Shown piece by piece: positions 27,355 to 37,509 of a stretch of 64,000 bases of DNA. Position numbers and translations under genes: made by a program. The first letter of the stretch is position 1, and each line of letters opens with the position of its first letter. The notes beneath the pieces are model-generated. The model was given only the letters and a program-made list of their open reading frames with translations, had not been told where the DNA came from and did no database searches. Where the stretch lies: positions 124,001-188,000 of the forward strand of contig NZ_JWLJ01000001.1 of the NCBI RefSeq assembly GCF_000813985.1, read 5' to 3'. This DNA comes from Ruegeria sp. ANG-R (lineage in GTDB: Bacteria; Pseudomonadota; Alphaproteobacteria; Rhodobacterales; Rhodobacteraceae).

Positions 27355-28467
27355 ATGAAGTTTCTGCGTTGGATCATTTTAACCATATTCTTGACCGCTG
27401 TAATTGGCGGTCTTGGGTTTATTAAATTCACTCAAATCTCGGCGGCTATCGCTGCGGGGAAGGCGTATCCCGAGCATTCCGAGAGCGTCGAAGCAGTGAC
27501 AACCGAGCTTTCTTCCTTCGCCCCTGTCACCCGCCTGTCCGGTGAGGTTGTTGTTCCGAACTACGTTGTTATTCAAAGTCAACATGCAGGTCAGATCACT
27601 GAGCTTGGCTTCGATCCTGGAGATAGAGTTGAAGAAGGGCAGTTGCTTGTGCAGCTGGATGTCGGGTCTGAGCTGGCGCGTCTGACCGGTGCGCGTGCCG
27701 AGGTTGAATTGGCGCGACTGGACCTTGACCGGGCGGAAAAGCTCTTTGGTTCGGGCAACGCAAATAAGGTGCGGCTGGATCAGGCGCAGGCGACCTATGA
27801 CATGGCGCGTTCTGAGGTGGCTGTGATCGAACAGACCATTGCGCAAAAAACCATCCGTGCACCCTTTTCCGGGCAAACCCGTCCGGGGCTGCTTTCGATG
27901 GGGCAGTATTTGACAATCGGGGCCGAGGTGACGCGGATCACCGACCAGCGCGAGACGCTTTGGGTGGACTTCCGCCTTCCGCAGTTCCTTGGGGATCTTG
28001 CTGTTGGCGATGATTTGCAGATCAAAGATGTTCAGGGGCAGGCACTGGCTGGCCGTATCATCTCGCGGGGTCCAGAGGTTGCGCCGAATACGCGCACCCG
28101 TCTTTATCGCGCCGAAGTTCAGCTGGAAGCCCCCGTTCGTTATCTGTCACATGGTAGCTTTGTCGAGGTTGAGCTTTCGCTGAGCGCACCTGTGCAAGTG
28201 GTCGAGTTGCCGGTCACCGCCCTGCAGTCCGACGCCTATGGGCAGTTTGTGAACGTGCTGGAGCCTGCTGAACAGGAGGGCGCTTTCCGTGCCAAGCGCA
28301 ACGATGTGACCGATGTGTATTACCACGGCGATCGCGTGCTGATCGGCGGTGGTCTGGGACAGGGCCAACTGGTCGCGGCGGATGGCGCGTTCAAACTGTA
28401 TCCCGGTGTTCTGACCTATGTGGTCGATGATCTGCCCCAGGCCCCGCAAGATGCGGGCGGCTGGTGA
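27355..28467 (+). CDS. RND efflux periplasmic adaptor (membrane fusion protein)
   Basis: A 370-aa HlyD/AcrA-type adaptor that links the inner-membrane RND pump to an outer-membrane channel. One N-terminal anchor helix (ILTIFLTAVIGGLGFIKF) is followed by the biotinyl-lipoyl halves (LSGEVVVPNYVVIQSQHAGQI; KTIRAPFSGQTRPGLLSMGQYL) around a short helical hairpin (ELARLDLDRAEKLFGSGN). It lies 16 bases before the pump gene. GAGGTG precedes the ATG. Confidence 0.94.
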   Translation: MKFLRWIILTIFLTAVIGGLGFIKFTQISAAIAAGKAYPEHSESVEAVTTELSSFAPVTRLSGEVVVPNYVVIQSQHAGQITELGFDPGDRVEEGQLLVQLDVGSELARLTGARAEVELARLDLDRAEKLFGSGNANKVRLDQAQATYDMARSEVAVIEQTIAQKTIRAPFSGQTRPGLLSMGQYLTIGAEVTRITDQRETLWVDFRLPQFLGDLAVGDDLQIKDVQGQALAGRIISRGPEVAPNTRTRLYRAEVQLEAPVRYLSHGSFVEVELSLSAPVQVVELPVTALQSDAYGQFVNVLEPAEQEGAFRAKRNDVTDVYYHGDRVLIGGGLGQGQLVAADGAFKLYPGVLTYVVDDLPQAPQDAGGW

Positions 28468-28483
28468 CCAGGAGCTAGGAGCG

Positions 28484-31400
28484 ATGGAAATCTTTGTTCG
28501 CAAACCCGTTTTGCCGATTGTACTATCTCTGGTGATCGTGCTGGGGGGGCTTTTTGCCATCCTTCGTCTGCCCATCGTACAGTTTCCGGTTCTGGAAAGC
28601 GCTGCGATTGAGGTGAAAACCCACTTTACCGGTGCCTCGGCCGAAGTGGTGCAGGGGTTCATTACTGAGCCGATTGAGCGGGCCACCAATGCCGTAGAAG
28701 GCCTCGATTTTGTCGATTCCAGTACGGTCGCAGGCCAGAGCACGGTGACCGCCTGGCTTAAACTTGGAGAAAACAGTGCAACCGCCTTGGCACAGCTCTC
28801 GGCGGAACTGAACAAGGTGCGCTCGGATTTGCCACTTGGCTCTGATGATCCTGCGGTCTCGGTCAAACGCGCCGACCGGGTGGCAGGTGCGTTTTACCTG
28901 TCTGCCCGGTCCGAGTTCTGGGGCCGGCAGGACGTCACCGACTATCTGGATCGCAACGTGCTGCCGGTGCTGTCTTCGATTGAGGGCGTTCAAAGGGTAG
29001 GGTTGGAAGGTGGGCGAAAACCGGCATTGCGGATCTGGCTGGACTTACCCCGGCTCGCGGCGGTGAACCTGTCGATGGACGAGGTGATGGGCGCGCTTCA
29101 GGACAACAATCTTGTCGCCGCTGTTGGCAACCTTGAGGGCGACAGGCAAAAGCTCAATATCCTGACCAATGCCAGCCTGCGTACTGTCGAGGATTTCAAG
29201 AACCTCGTTCTGCGTGATCTGGATGGCTATCAGCTGAAACTCGGCGATGTCGCGCGGGTCGAGATGGGCGAAGACACTGCACCGGTAGATGCGCGGGAAG
29301 ATCGTGACCGGCTGGTCTTTCTGTCTATCTGGCCTTTGCCCGGCGCCAACGAGATCGCAATCGGCGACGAACTGTATGTTCTGTTGGATCAGATCAACGC
29401 TGGCCTGCCTGCAGGCCTAACGCTCGACATCGTCTATGACAGCACCACTTATATGCGTGCGGCCCTGACCGAGATTTTCAAGACGCTGGCCGAAACCGTT
29501 GTGTTGGTTGGGCTTGTAATCCTGTTCATGATGGGGTCGATCCGTGTGGCACTGGTCCCACTTGTGGCCATTCCGCTTTCCATCCTTGGCGCGCTGATCG
29601 GCATGGTCGCGATGGGGTTCACGCTGAACCTTCTGACCATCCTTGCGATTGTTTTGTCGGTCGGACTGGTGGTCGATGACGCAATTGTTGTGGTGGAGAA
29701 CGTCGCACGCCACAAACGGGCTGGCAAATCCGGGATCGAGGCGGCACTGCTCAGTTCGCGCCAGTTGTTCAAACCGATTGTCGCGATGACGTTCACGCTG
29801 GCTGCGGTATTCATTCCGATTGGCTTTACAGCGGGATTGTCCGGTGCGCTGTTCCGGGAATTTGCATTCACCATGGCGACCGCCATTCTTTTGTCAGGTG
29901 TTGTGGCGATTGCCGTGTCACCATTGATGAGCGCCTTCCTGACCGGAGACAAAGGAAAAGAGGTCTGGCTGACACGCAAGGTCAACGGTGTTTTTGATCG
30001 GTTAGCATCCGCCTATGCTGCGCTTTTGCGCCTGTTGTTGAACTGGCGCGGTCAGATTCTTGTGTTTTCGCTGGTCTTCTCGATGCTGGTGGTGCCGTTT
30101 TACATGTTTTCCGCCAAAGAACTGGCGCCAACCGAGGATCAGGGCCTGATCAGTGTGGTGATCCAATCCGCACCGGGCAGTTCCCTTGAGGCGACCAATG
30201 ACAGCATGGATAAACTCGTAGACCTGAGTCTGACCTTGCCTGATGCGGAAAGTTTCTGGCAGATCGTGACCAAAGAAGGCGGTTTTGGTGGCATCGTGTT
30301 CAAGGATTTCTTTGAGCGTGAGCAGAACGTGAAAGAGGTCTTGCCGCAATTCTACGGCGCGCTGGCGCAGATCGGCGAGGTCAAGGTGCTGCCTTTCCTC
30401 GGCGCGGCCCTGCCCACCGCTGGTCAGTTTGACGTGGAAATGGTGGTGAAAGGGCCGGGCACCTACGCCGAGATGCAGGGACTGGCCTATGGGTTTCTCG
30501 CCGCCGGATTTGAAAGCGGTAAGTTCCTCTATGTCGATACGGATCTGAAAGGTGACCTGCCGGTGGTTCAGTTGAACTATGATCATCAGCGTTTGGCTGA
30601 TCTGGGTTTGACCAGTCGCGATGTGACCACACAGCTGTCGACGCTCTTGTCGGATCGCTACGTTAACCGGTTTGATGCAGGTGGACGGGCCTATCAGGTG
30701 ATCCCGATGGCGGACGAGCAATACCGCGCGGAACCTGCCCGGCTTGGGGCGCTGCGCATTCGTCTGGCGGACGGAACCATGGTGCCACTGAACACGCTGG
30801 CTGATGTGCAAGTGGTGGCACAACCCCGTGCGCTTGGAAAGTTTGACCAGCAGCGCGCCTTCCGTATCACGGGCGGTGTCATTCCCGGCACTACGCCGGC
30901 ACAGGGGCTCGCGGCGCTTGAAGAGGCGGCCAAAACCCTTCTGCCACCCGGCTACACCATCGACTATGCGGGGGTGTCGCGGCAGATCAAACAGGAATCG
31001 AATTCGTTGATCGTGACCATGGCGATGTCACTGGCGATCGTCTATCTGGCGCTGGTTGTTCAGTTCAACAGCTTACGCTCTCCGTTGATCATCCTGCTAG
31101 GTTCGGTGCCACTAGCCCTCTCAGGAGCCGTCATGATCGCGTTCCTTGGTCTGACCTCGATCAACATCTACTCGCAGATCGGCATCATCACATTAGTTGG
31201 GCTCGTCGCCAAAAATGGCATCCTGATCACCGAGTTCGCAAACCATCTGATCGAAGAGGGGCGCGACAGGGTGACTGCCATTATCGAAGGCGCACAATCG
31301 CGGTTGCAGGCCATCTTGATGACGACCATCGCTACCATAGTCGGGCATATTCCCCTACTGTTGGTTGAAGGACCGGGCGCCGCGGCGCGCGGCAGCATCG

Positions 31401-31555
31401 GTATCATTATCGTCGCGGGAATGTTGATTGGTACGATGTTCACGCTGATTGCGCTGCCCTCTATTTTTCTGTTGTTTTCGCCGAAGCAACCGAAGCCAAG
31501 CCCCAAAAACAATTCAAAGAACAGGGGAGTTGTCTGGAAGGTGGCTGCAGAATGA
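28484..31555 (+). CDS. RND-family efflux pump permease
   Basis: A 1023-aa proton-driven AcrB/MexF-type transporter. The ATG at 28484 has AGGAGC upstream; the longer frame overlaps the adaptor gene and is not used. MEIFVRKPVLPIVLSLVIVLGG is helix 1. The helix-4 relay motif GLVVDDAIVVVENVARH (about residue 400) has both conserved aspartates. The second large periplasmic loop (residues about 555-870) and the helix 7-12 block (NIYSQIGIITLVGLVAKNGILITEFAN) are complete. The substrate is not predictable. No outer-membrane channel gene is adjacent. Confidence 0.96.
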   Translation: MEIFVRKPVLPIVLSLVIVLGGLFAILRLPIVQFPVLESAAIEVKTHFTGASAEVVQGFITEPIERATNAVEGLDFVDSSTVAGQSTVTAWLKLGENSATALAQLSAELNKVRSDLPLGSDDPAVSVKRADRVAGAFYLSARSEFWGRQDVTDYLDRNVLPVLSSIEGVQRVGLEGGRKPALRIWLDLPRLAAVNLSMDEVMGALQDNNLVAAVGNLEGDRQKLNILTNASLRTVEDFKNLVLRDLDGYQLKLGDVARVEMGEDTAPVDAREDRDRLVFLSIWPLPGANEIAIGDELYVLLDQINAGLPAGLTLDIVYDSTTYMRAALTEIFKTLAETVVLVGLVILFMMGSIRVALVPLVAIPLSILGALIGMVAMGFTLNLLTILAIVLSVGLVVDDAIVVVENVARHKRAGKSGIEAALLSSRQLFKPIVAMTFTLAAVFIPIGFTAGLSGALFREFAFTMATAILLSGVVAIAVSPLMSAFLTGDKGKEVWLTRKVNGVFDRLASAYAALLRLLLNWRGQILVFSLVFSMLVVPFYMFSAKELAPTEDQGLISVVIQSAPGSSLEATNDSMDKLVDLSLTLPDAESFWQIVTKEGGFGGIVFKDFFEREQNVKEVLPQFYGALAQIGEVKVLPFLGAALPTAGQFDVEMVVKGPGTYAEMQGLAYGFLAAGFESGKFLYVDTDLKGDLPVVQLNYDHQRLADLGLTSRDVTTQLSTLLSDRYVNRFDAGGRAYQVIPMADEQYRAEPARLGALRIRLADGTMVPLNTLADVQVVAQPRALGKFDQQRAFRITGGVIPGTTPAQGLAALEEAAKTLLPPGYTIDYAGVSRQIKQESNSLIVTMAMSLAIVYLALVVQFNSLRSPLIILLGSVPLALSGAVMIAFLGLTSINIYSQIGIITLVGLVAKNGILITEFANHLIEEGRDRVTAIIEGAQSRLQAILMTTIATIVGHIPLLLVEGPGAAARGSIGIIIVAGMLIGTMFTLIALPSIFLLFSPKQPKPSPKNNSKNRGVVWKVAAE

Positions 31556-31824
31556 AAGTACTAGGGTTTTCCGACCGACCCTTATGCTGAGCTGCAACAA
31601 CAATTGTAGCGCGGGTGCGAGCGGATGCTGCGTGAGCGAAGGAGGAAAAATCCAAGGTCGAGTTTGTCCCGCGCAATTGACCTTCAGGAACGTTTGGACG
31701 AACGGCGGCACGCCGGATCTCTGATAAGGCGCTACTAATCAGATTGTCAGTTTGGTCTCTAGAGCAATCGAGTGAGGATTTGTTTTTTCCCAGGTGTCGG
31801 AGAGACAATCAGTAACTCCTATAA
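31556..31824. other. Gap after the RND operon
   Basis: About 270 bases with no recognisable gene and no clear terminator. Frames here are short or antisense to the end of the pump gene. Confidence 0.4.
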
Positions 31825-32307
31825 ATGAAGGCAATTCGTTGCGAAATTTTTTTGGTCAATATGCCGTACCGTTGTGATAATAGTGTGTTGATACAAAAAG
31901 GTTTTTTGTATGTGGACAGGCAATGTCAAATGGAGCGTTGCAACTTTTCCCAACGCGCTAGCGATTTGGAATGGATCTGTTCCATTTTGGAACACACCAG
32001 AATGAGTGACCCGAGAAACACTGCTCGAACAAATTGCTGCCGCGAGGGCGCGGAAGAGGTAATATTAAATGAATTCGACCCCAATGCGCGGTTAGAAGTA
32101 ACTAAGGGAGTTGGTGTTTGGCGGGTTTTTCGCAAAAGAATTCACTATCGGTTGGTCTGGCCGGAGAATTTGGACGAATGGCCTCGTTCACATCTCGCCG
32201 AATTCCTCCAAATGAAACTAAGAAAGGGCTCTCCATCAAGACTTCAACACTACGCTGGTTTCATTCGGCGGCTGAGTGTCAAGACGATGATGAGAATTCA
32301 ACGGTGA
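31825..32307 (+). CDS. Doubtful hypothetical protein
   Basis: An open frame of 160 codons with an ATG but no good ribosome site. The product is basic and cysteine-rich near the N-terminus, and the C-terminal half (GVGVWRVFRKRIHYRLVWPENLDEWPRSHLAEFL) looks more protein-like than the rest. No family recognised. It could be a remnant or chance; it fills the only space between the RND operon and the aldehyde oxidase genes. Confidence 0.25.
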   Translation: MKAIRCEIFLVNMPYRCDNSVLIQKGFLYVDRQCQMERCNFSQRASDLEWICSILEHTRMSDPRNTARTNCCREGAEEVILNEFDPNARLEVTKGVGVWRVFRKRIHYRLVWPENLDEWPRSHLAEFLQMKLRKGSPSRLQHYAGFIRRLSVKTMMRIQR

Positions 32308-32351
32308 ACCAACCGGCTGCGTCAAGGTAATCTCAGCCTTAGCGTTTCACC

Positions 32352-33638
32352 CTACCGTGTTCCAAGTGCCTGTCTTATCTCTTTCGCTGTTAATTCGGAC
32401 GGTTGTTCGCCATGATCTGCAAATGTTTTGCGCAGGTAGTTCATCAGGTCGGTCATCTGTATGACGCTCAGCCGGTCTGAAAAGGCAGGCATCGGGCCGA
32501 AGGCTGCGATGCGGCTTGATTCCTCCTGACTAAGCCCGTGGGCAATCACCAGAGCTAGATTCACGCCATCACGCTGTGCCACGGTACCATTTCCGTCAAG
32601 GGGCGGCATGGTGTTGGGAATACCCTGACCCTGGCGTCCGTGGCACAATGAGCAATTGGCCAGATAGAGCGCCTGACCCGCTGTATGATCGGCAGTGTAG
32701 TTTGCCTCGGCGGCTAACGTTGCGGCGCTGATCTGTGGCTTGGTATCGGCTTTCGGTTCTTCTCCGTTCAGAAGATAGGTCGCGACGGCCAACTGATCTG
32801 CGGATGTCATATGGCTGAGCGAGTTTTTCACAACCAGATGCATCTCGCCGAAGGCGGTACCTTGGGGGCTGTCACCGGTGCGGAAATAGGTCAGCAGGTG
32901 ATCCTGCGTCCAGCCGCGTCTTACCAGGCCGTCGGGGGTGATGTCCGGGGCCTCGAACCCGGTCAGCTTCGCCCCGCTGAGCGCTTTGTCTTCTTCTGCT
33001 CCGCCCAACAGGTTGCGCGGGGTGTGGCAGCCGCCGCAATGGCCCAACCCTTCGACCAGATAGGCCCCACGATTCCATACAGCGCCCTTGCTGCTGTCTG
33101 GCTCAAAAGCGCCGCGCCCGGCGAATAGGAAGTTCCAGCCGAACAGGCTCTGCCGGATGTTGAACGGGAAAGGCAGCGTGTTGGCGGGCACCTTGGCATC
33201 CACCGGGTCAAGGCTCATCAGGTAGGCAAAGATCGAGTCGCTGTCATCGCGGGTGACGATATGAAACGACGGATAAGGCATGGCGGGATAGAGCGGGCGC
33301 ATCACGCTGTCCGCACCGTAGGCCATGATCTGGTAGAACTCGGCTGAGGTCATGCCCCTGATGCCGTCCTCAGACGGGGTGATGTTCGACGAATAGATAC
33401 CGCCGCCAAACGGGGTTTCCAGCAGTCGACCCCCGGCAAACGAGGCCCCGTCCTCGGCTGTATGACACGAGGTGCAGTCGCCTACGACTGCCAGATACTT
33501 ACCCTCGGCAATGGTCTTTTCATCTGTCGCCAGTGGGCGGGCGGGCACTGACGGCACCCCCCAGACAAAGGCAAACACAACATAGCCGATCAGGCCGAAG
33601 ATGCCGAGAAGGATCAGTCTTCCAAAGAACCTGCGCAT
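32352..33638 (-). CDS. Triheme cytochrome c subunit of aldehyde oxidase
   Basis: A 428-aa membrane-anchored cytochrome with three CxxCH heme sites: CTSCH (residue about 55), CGGCH (about 205) and CSLCH (about 330). The N-terminal anchor is RLILLGIFGLIGYVVFAFVW. GAAGGAGG precedes the ATG at 33638; the open frame further upstream belongs to the overlapping coding frame. In the membrane-bound aldehyde dehydrogenases of acetic acid bacteria and in isoquinoline-oxidoreductase-like enzymes this subunit passes electrons to the respiratory chain. Confidence 0.93.
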   Translation of the reverse strand: MRRFFGRLILLGIFGLIGYVVFAFVWGVPSVPARPLATDEKTIAEGKYLAVVGDCTSCHTAEDGASFAGGRLLETPFGGGIYSSNITPSEDGIRGMTSAEFYQIMAYGADSVMRPLYPAMPYPSFHIVTRDDSDSIFAYLMSLDPVDAKVPANTLPFPFNIRQSLFGWNFLFAGRGAFEPDSSKGAVWNRGAYLVEGLGHCGGCHTPRNLLGGAEEDKALSGAKLTGFEAPDITPDGLVRRGWTQDHLLTYFRTGDSPQGTAFGEMHLVVKNSLSHMTSADQLAVATYLLNGEEPKADTKPQISAATLAAEANYTADHTAGQALYLANCSLCHGRQGQGIPNTMPPLDGNGTVAQRDGVNLALVIAHGLSQEESSRIAAFGPMPAFSDRLSVIQMTDLMNYLRKTFADHGEQPSELTAKEIRQALGTR

Positions 33639-33640
33639 GA

Positions 33641-34159
33641 TCAGCCCTCCTTCGTCAGGGTTGGGTCGGTCAGGATCAGGCGTCGCAGCGCCTCGTAATA
33701 GCGGACATATCCGCTGCATCGACAGATGTGATCGCCAAGGCCGGAATGCACCGTATCCTCAACCTGGCTTTTGGCGACCGGAGCCTTGCGCAGTCGTTCA
33801 ATCAGCGCGGTGCCTGCATTTACAAAGCCCGAGGTGCAATAGCCGCATTGAAAGGCAAAGTGATCGACATAAGCCTGTTGCACATCCGACAGTTTGCCGT
33901 CCTTGGCGTGGCCCTCAACCGTCGTGACCTTGGCCCCGGCAAAGCTGGTGGCCCCGGCGATGCAGGTGCGCCGTGTCGTTATTGTCCCGTCCGGCTGCTC
34001 GACCATTACAACGCAGGCATGACATACACCAATGCCGCAGCTGAACTTGGTCCCGGTCAGGCCCAGCGTGTCGTTCAGATAATCCACCATCGGCAGATCA
34101 TCGGGCACCTCATGCGGGCCTACATCCTTGCCGTTTACGGTCATGGTCAGCTTGGTCAT
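33641..34159 (-). CDS. 2Fe-2S subunit of aldehyde oxidase (IorA-like)
   Basis: A 172-aa electron-transfer subunit. The ferredoxin domain has FSCGIGVCHAC and the second cluster domain QCGYCTSGF and CRCSGYVRYY. It lacks the FAD domain of XdhA. Its start overlaps the end of the MoCo subunit gene by four bases (34156-34159) and its stop is two bases before the cytochrome start. Confidence 0.93.
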   Translation of the reverse strand: MTKLTMTVNGKDVGPHEVPDDLPMVDYLNDTLGLTGTKFSCGIGVCHACVVMVEQPDGTITTRRTCIAGATSFAGAKVTTVEGHAKDGKLSDVQQAYVDHFAFQCGYCTSGFVNAGTALIERLRKAPVAKSQVEDTVHSGLGDHICRCSGYVRYYEALRRLILTDPTLTKEG

Positions 34160-36960
34160 TTCAGGGCCTCGCGGATTTTCTCGGGCGTTGCGGGCAAGGA
34201 TTGGACCCGCGCGCCAATCGCATTGTTGATGCCGTTCAGGATGGCCGGAACCACGGGGATCATCACCACTTCACCCATGCCTTTGGGCGGGTCGGTCTCA
34301 CTCAGCGGTGGCAGGATCTCCAGCGTGGTTTTCCACACCGGCACCTGTCCCGCCTTAGGCACGATATAGCGGTTGAGGTTCCATGTGCCATCGCCCGGAC
34401 CGTCCTCGAACGGGGGCAGGTATTCGTGCAATGCGTGGCCGATCCCCATGGCGATCCCGCCCTGGGCGATACCCGAAACCAAATCCTCGACGATCGCATT
34501 GCCGCACTCCAATACCTGATGCACCGCCTCAATGGTGACATCGCCGCTGATCTTGTCTGCGCTCAGCGCCACGACCGCACCGCAGGCCGAGTAATAGTTC
34601 ACGGCGATGCGCTCGAACTTGGCGGGCGGGTAGTCGATCGCTTTACGGTTCAGCAGATCCCAGTCATCACTGCCCTTCTGGATCGCCAGCGCATCGATTG
34701 CGGTGGTCAGGTCGTCTGTGCCGATGGCGAACGTGGCGCTGGCCCAGCTCCACCGGTTGAACCCGTGCACCATCGCGCCTGTGACCAACCCGTCCTTATG
34801 CGCACGCGCCGCAAGCTGTTCCAGCGGCAGCGGTTCCATGCCCGCACCGGTCAGCTTTCCATCGACCCAGCGCAGCTTGTCAAAGGTCAGGAATTGTCCG
34901 GCGGCCTCGCCGCCCAGCGGGCCTTCGCTCCAGATCGACAAGGCGGCGGGCCACAGCCCGTAGCGCATGATGATATAGGCGGCCTGCGCCGGGCCATGGC
35001 TGCTGACGCTGGCCCCGATCGAAGCGCTGGAGGGGCTGGAGATTGCGGGCACCCATCGCGGGTTGGCCTGCGCCTTGTCCTGATCGGCCTGTGAAATCCC
35101 AAACGGGTCGCCCGAGGTTTCCAGCTTCAGCGCATCCCACAGGTCCTGCTGATCCAACTCCACCGTATCGGCGTTACGCCCCAGATACTCGCTCACGCGG
35201 CGGGCCACGGCGGTGGAAACACCGGTGCCCATTTCAATCGCAGCACACGCTGCGGTGATTTTGCCCTCGGGAGACAGGCTGACCGAGCCAAGGGTCACAT
35301 CCGCACCCGTGCCGTAATCCTTCATCACGCAGGCGACGCCCACGCCATAGCTTTTGCCGGGGTTGGCAGCCTCGAATGCGGCCTTTTTGGCGGCACGGTT
35401 CTGCCAGAGGTCGGACGCCTCCATCGCATCCAGCACTTCGCCCGTGCGCATGGCCCCGCTGGCGGCATTGCCCGTCAGGTTCAACTGCCCCGTGGTCATC
35501 GCGTTCTGGCGGCGTATCTCAAAAGGGTCCTTGCCGAGATCTTCGGCCACCTCATCCATCAGACATTCCATCGCGGTCATGGTCTGATAGGTGCCGTAGC
35601 CCCGCATTGACCCGGCGGTGACGCCGATGGACTGATTGGCCGTGACCTCGATATCGCTTTTGGGCAGGTAGTAGACGGACGTGGCCGCCGTCGCCCCCAC
35701 ATCCGCCACCGAGGCGGAAAAGTTGGACCGCCCGCCTCCGTCGCAAGACATGGTGCTGGCAAAGGCCAGAAACTTGCCGGTATCCGGGTCTACGCCCATC
35801 TGGGTTTCGATCTCGAACGCATGGCGCTTTAGCCCGAACTGGAACTGGTTGAACCGATCCAGAGCCAGCCGTACGGTTTTGCCACCGCCGAAGAGGCCCG
35901 CGATTGCGATGTAAAGCGGTACGATCGTGTGATCCTTGCCGCCAAACCCGCCCCCGATATAGGCGAAATGAGCGTCCACCTCGCTGACATTGGCCGAGGC
36001 TTTGGCGTCTTTCACCAGATTGCCGACCGCGTTCAGGATCGCCAGCGGCGATTGCACGCCCAGCATCAGCGACAGCTTGCCCGTCGCGGCATCATACCAG
36101 GCCAGACCGTTTTCCGGCTCCATGAACACCTGATCGATGCTCTGGGTCTGGAAGGACTGAGTATAAAGCTTGCCGGATTTACCGTCTTTCAGATCGGCCC
36201 GGATCTGATCGCCGTAAGCGCTGGCCTGCTGGGACACATCGCCCTTGATATCCTCCTTGGCCCAGACCGGGCTGTGGTTCTTCTGATAGCGCAGCGGGCC
36301 AACCCAGCCATCCTTGACCGGCGAAAAGACATCCGGCCCATAAGGGCTGTCTCCCTGCACGCGAGTGAATCGGTTGGCCCCATAAGGATCGGTACTGGTG
36401 GCAGGCGCGGCGGCGCCATAGTCGATGATCGCATCACTGCCGATCAACGCGGCCTGCGCACGCTTGAAGGTGATCAGGTCCTTATAGATGAACATCGCCA
36501 CCGGCTGGCTGAGGTAAAGCGGCACGCTGCCGGGTTTGCAGAACAGGTCGGTGGTAAAAAAACCGGTGGCGGCCAGCCCGGCCTTGTCCAGATCATCCGC
36601 TGTCACAATCGTGTCCGGATGCAGGTCAGCCGCGAGCGCCGACAGGTTCAACCCCTTGTAAATCCGCTTGGCATGAGGCGTGAAGATCAGCATCGCGTGA
36701 TGCGTCTCATCCGGCCAGCCAGCCATATCCGCCCCACGCACATCCCGCGCATAAAGCTTGGCCCCCGTCACCTTGGCGTAGCCGTCAATACGATAATTGA
36801 GATCGGTGCCATCCGCATTGTCCCACCCCGGAGCAATCGGCATGACATCGTCAGGGTTGAAGGCTTGGGCGACCGCAGGTTTCAGAACCTGTGAAAGACC
36901 AAGCGCGCCGCCAGAAATCAAAAGGCGCCTACGTGTCCAGAGAGGCTTGATATCGGACAT
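34156..36960 (-). CDS. Tat-exported molybdopterin aldehyde oxidase large subunit (IorB-like)
   Basis: A 934-aa MoCo hydroxylase of the xanthine oxidase family. The ATG at 36960 has GAAGGAGAG upstream; a longer frame to 37074 is not needed. It begins with a Tat signal (TRRRLLISGGALGLSQ, residues about 8-23), so it is folded with cofactor and exported. MoCo-contact motifs include YIGGGFGGKDH and SMRGYGTYQ, and NAIVEDLVSGIAQGGIAMGIGHAL near the C-terminus. With the 2Fe-2S and cytochrome subunits it forms a periplasmic oxidase for aldehydes or N-heterocycles; which one cannot be read from sequence. No XdhC-type maturation gene is adjacent. Confidence 0.92.
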   Translation of the reverse strand: MSDIKPLWTRRRLLISGGALGLSQVLKPAVAQAFNPDDVMPIAPGWDNADGTDLNYRIDGYAKVTGAKLYARDVRGADMAGWPDETHHAMLIFTPHAKRIYKGLNLSALAADLHPDTIVTADDLDKAGLAATGFFTTDLFCKPGSVPLYLSQPVAMFIYKDLITFKRAQAALIGSDAIIDYGAAAPATSTDPYGANRFTRVQGDSPYGPDVFSPVKDGWVGPLRYQKNHSPVWAKEDIKGDVSQQASAYGDQIRADLKDGKSGKLYTQSFQTQSIDQVFMEPENGLAWYDAATGKLSLMLGVQSPLAILNAVGNLVKDAKASANVSEVDAHFAYIGGGFGGKDHTIVPLYIAIAGLFGGGKTVRLALDRFNQFQFGLKRHAFEIETQMGVDPDTGKFLAFASTMSCDGGGRSNFSASVADVGATAATSVYYLPKSDIEVTANQSIGVTAGSMRGYGTYQTMTAMECLMDEVAEDLGKDPFEIRRQNAMTTGQLNLTGNAASGAMRTGEVLDAMEASDLWQNRAAKKAAFEAANPGKSYGVGVACVMKDYGTGADVTLGSVSLSPEGKITAACAAIEMGTGVSTAVARRVSEYLGRNADTVELDQQDLWDALKLETSGDPFGISQADQDKAQANPRWVPAISSPSSASIGASVSSHGPAQAAYIIMRYGLWPAALSIWSEGPLGGEAAGQFLTFDKLRWVDGKLTGAGMEPLPLEQLAARAHKDGLVTGAMVHGFNRWSWASATFAIGTDDLTTAIDALAIQKGSDDWDLLNRKAIDYPPAKFERIAVNYYSACGAVVALSADKISGDVTIEAVHQVLECGNAIVEDLVSGIAQGGIAMGIGHALHEYLPPFEDGPGDGTWNLNRYIVPKAGQVPVWKTTLEILPPLSETDPPKGMGEVVMIPVVPAILNGINNAIGARVQSLPATPEKIREALK

Positions 36961-37509
36961 TTGGCTCTCCTTCGATCGCTGGTCTTGGGTATCCTGCCGC
37001 TGAAAATAACTAACCTGAATACAGCAGGCCGCAGTTCTCTCTGGACAAATATTCGTACACGGTTGGATCAACATAGCAAAACTTCGTCGTGCCGCGATGT
37101 TATCTAGCTAACACGGATAACTGCTGTTTGCCTCAAAACTCCCGGTGGAACACAGACGCATTCGGGGGCGTCAAATAGGTCCGCAATGCTCGGGTTTTGG
37201 GGGTACGGTATTCGCTGGATTGCACGTGGCCGCTTTAAATCAGGCGCCTAAGGTGGCTTAGACGGCTGATACCAACGTGTTTTGCGGATTCCCCGATCGA
37301 CAACGTTTCCAAAGGCGCGGCTTAGGATTATCGAGACGACCTCGTCATGATTCACAAAATGGCGGCTTGAGGGAGGCTGCAGCGCGGCAAGATAGCGGTG
37401 AACCAGTTCAGTTGGGGAGGTTCTGCAACATATCTTTCGTTCGCTGCGACTGCAAAGCAGTTGTTTTGAAATGGAATCAAAGACCTTTGGCTTGTACGCT
37501 TCTTCGCTA
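36961..37509. other. Gap between aldehyde oxidase operon and catabolic island
   Basis: About 550 bases. The first 150 must hold the leftward promoter of the oxidase operon. The rest contains overlapping open frames in both directions, none recognisable; it may include worn transposon sequence, but I could not identify a transposase motif. Confidence 0.35.

Noticed and set aside
34201-36894. Long plus-strand frames opposite the aldehyde oxidase subunit
   Set aside because: Antisense shadows of a confirmed gene, with no recognisable protein.
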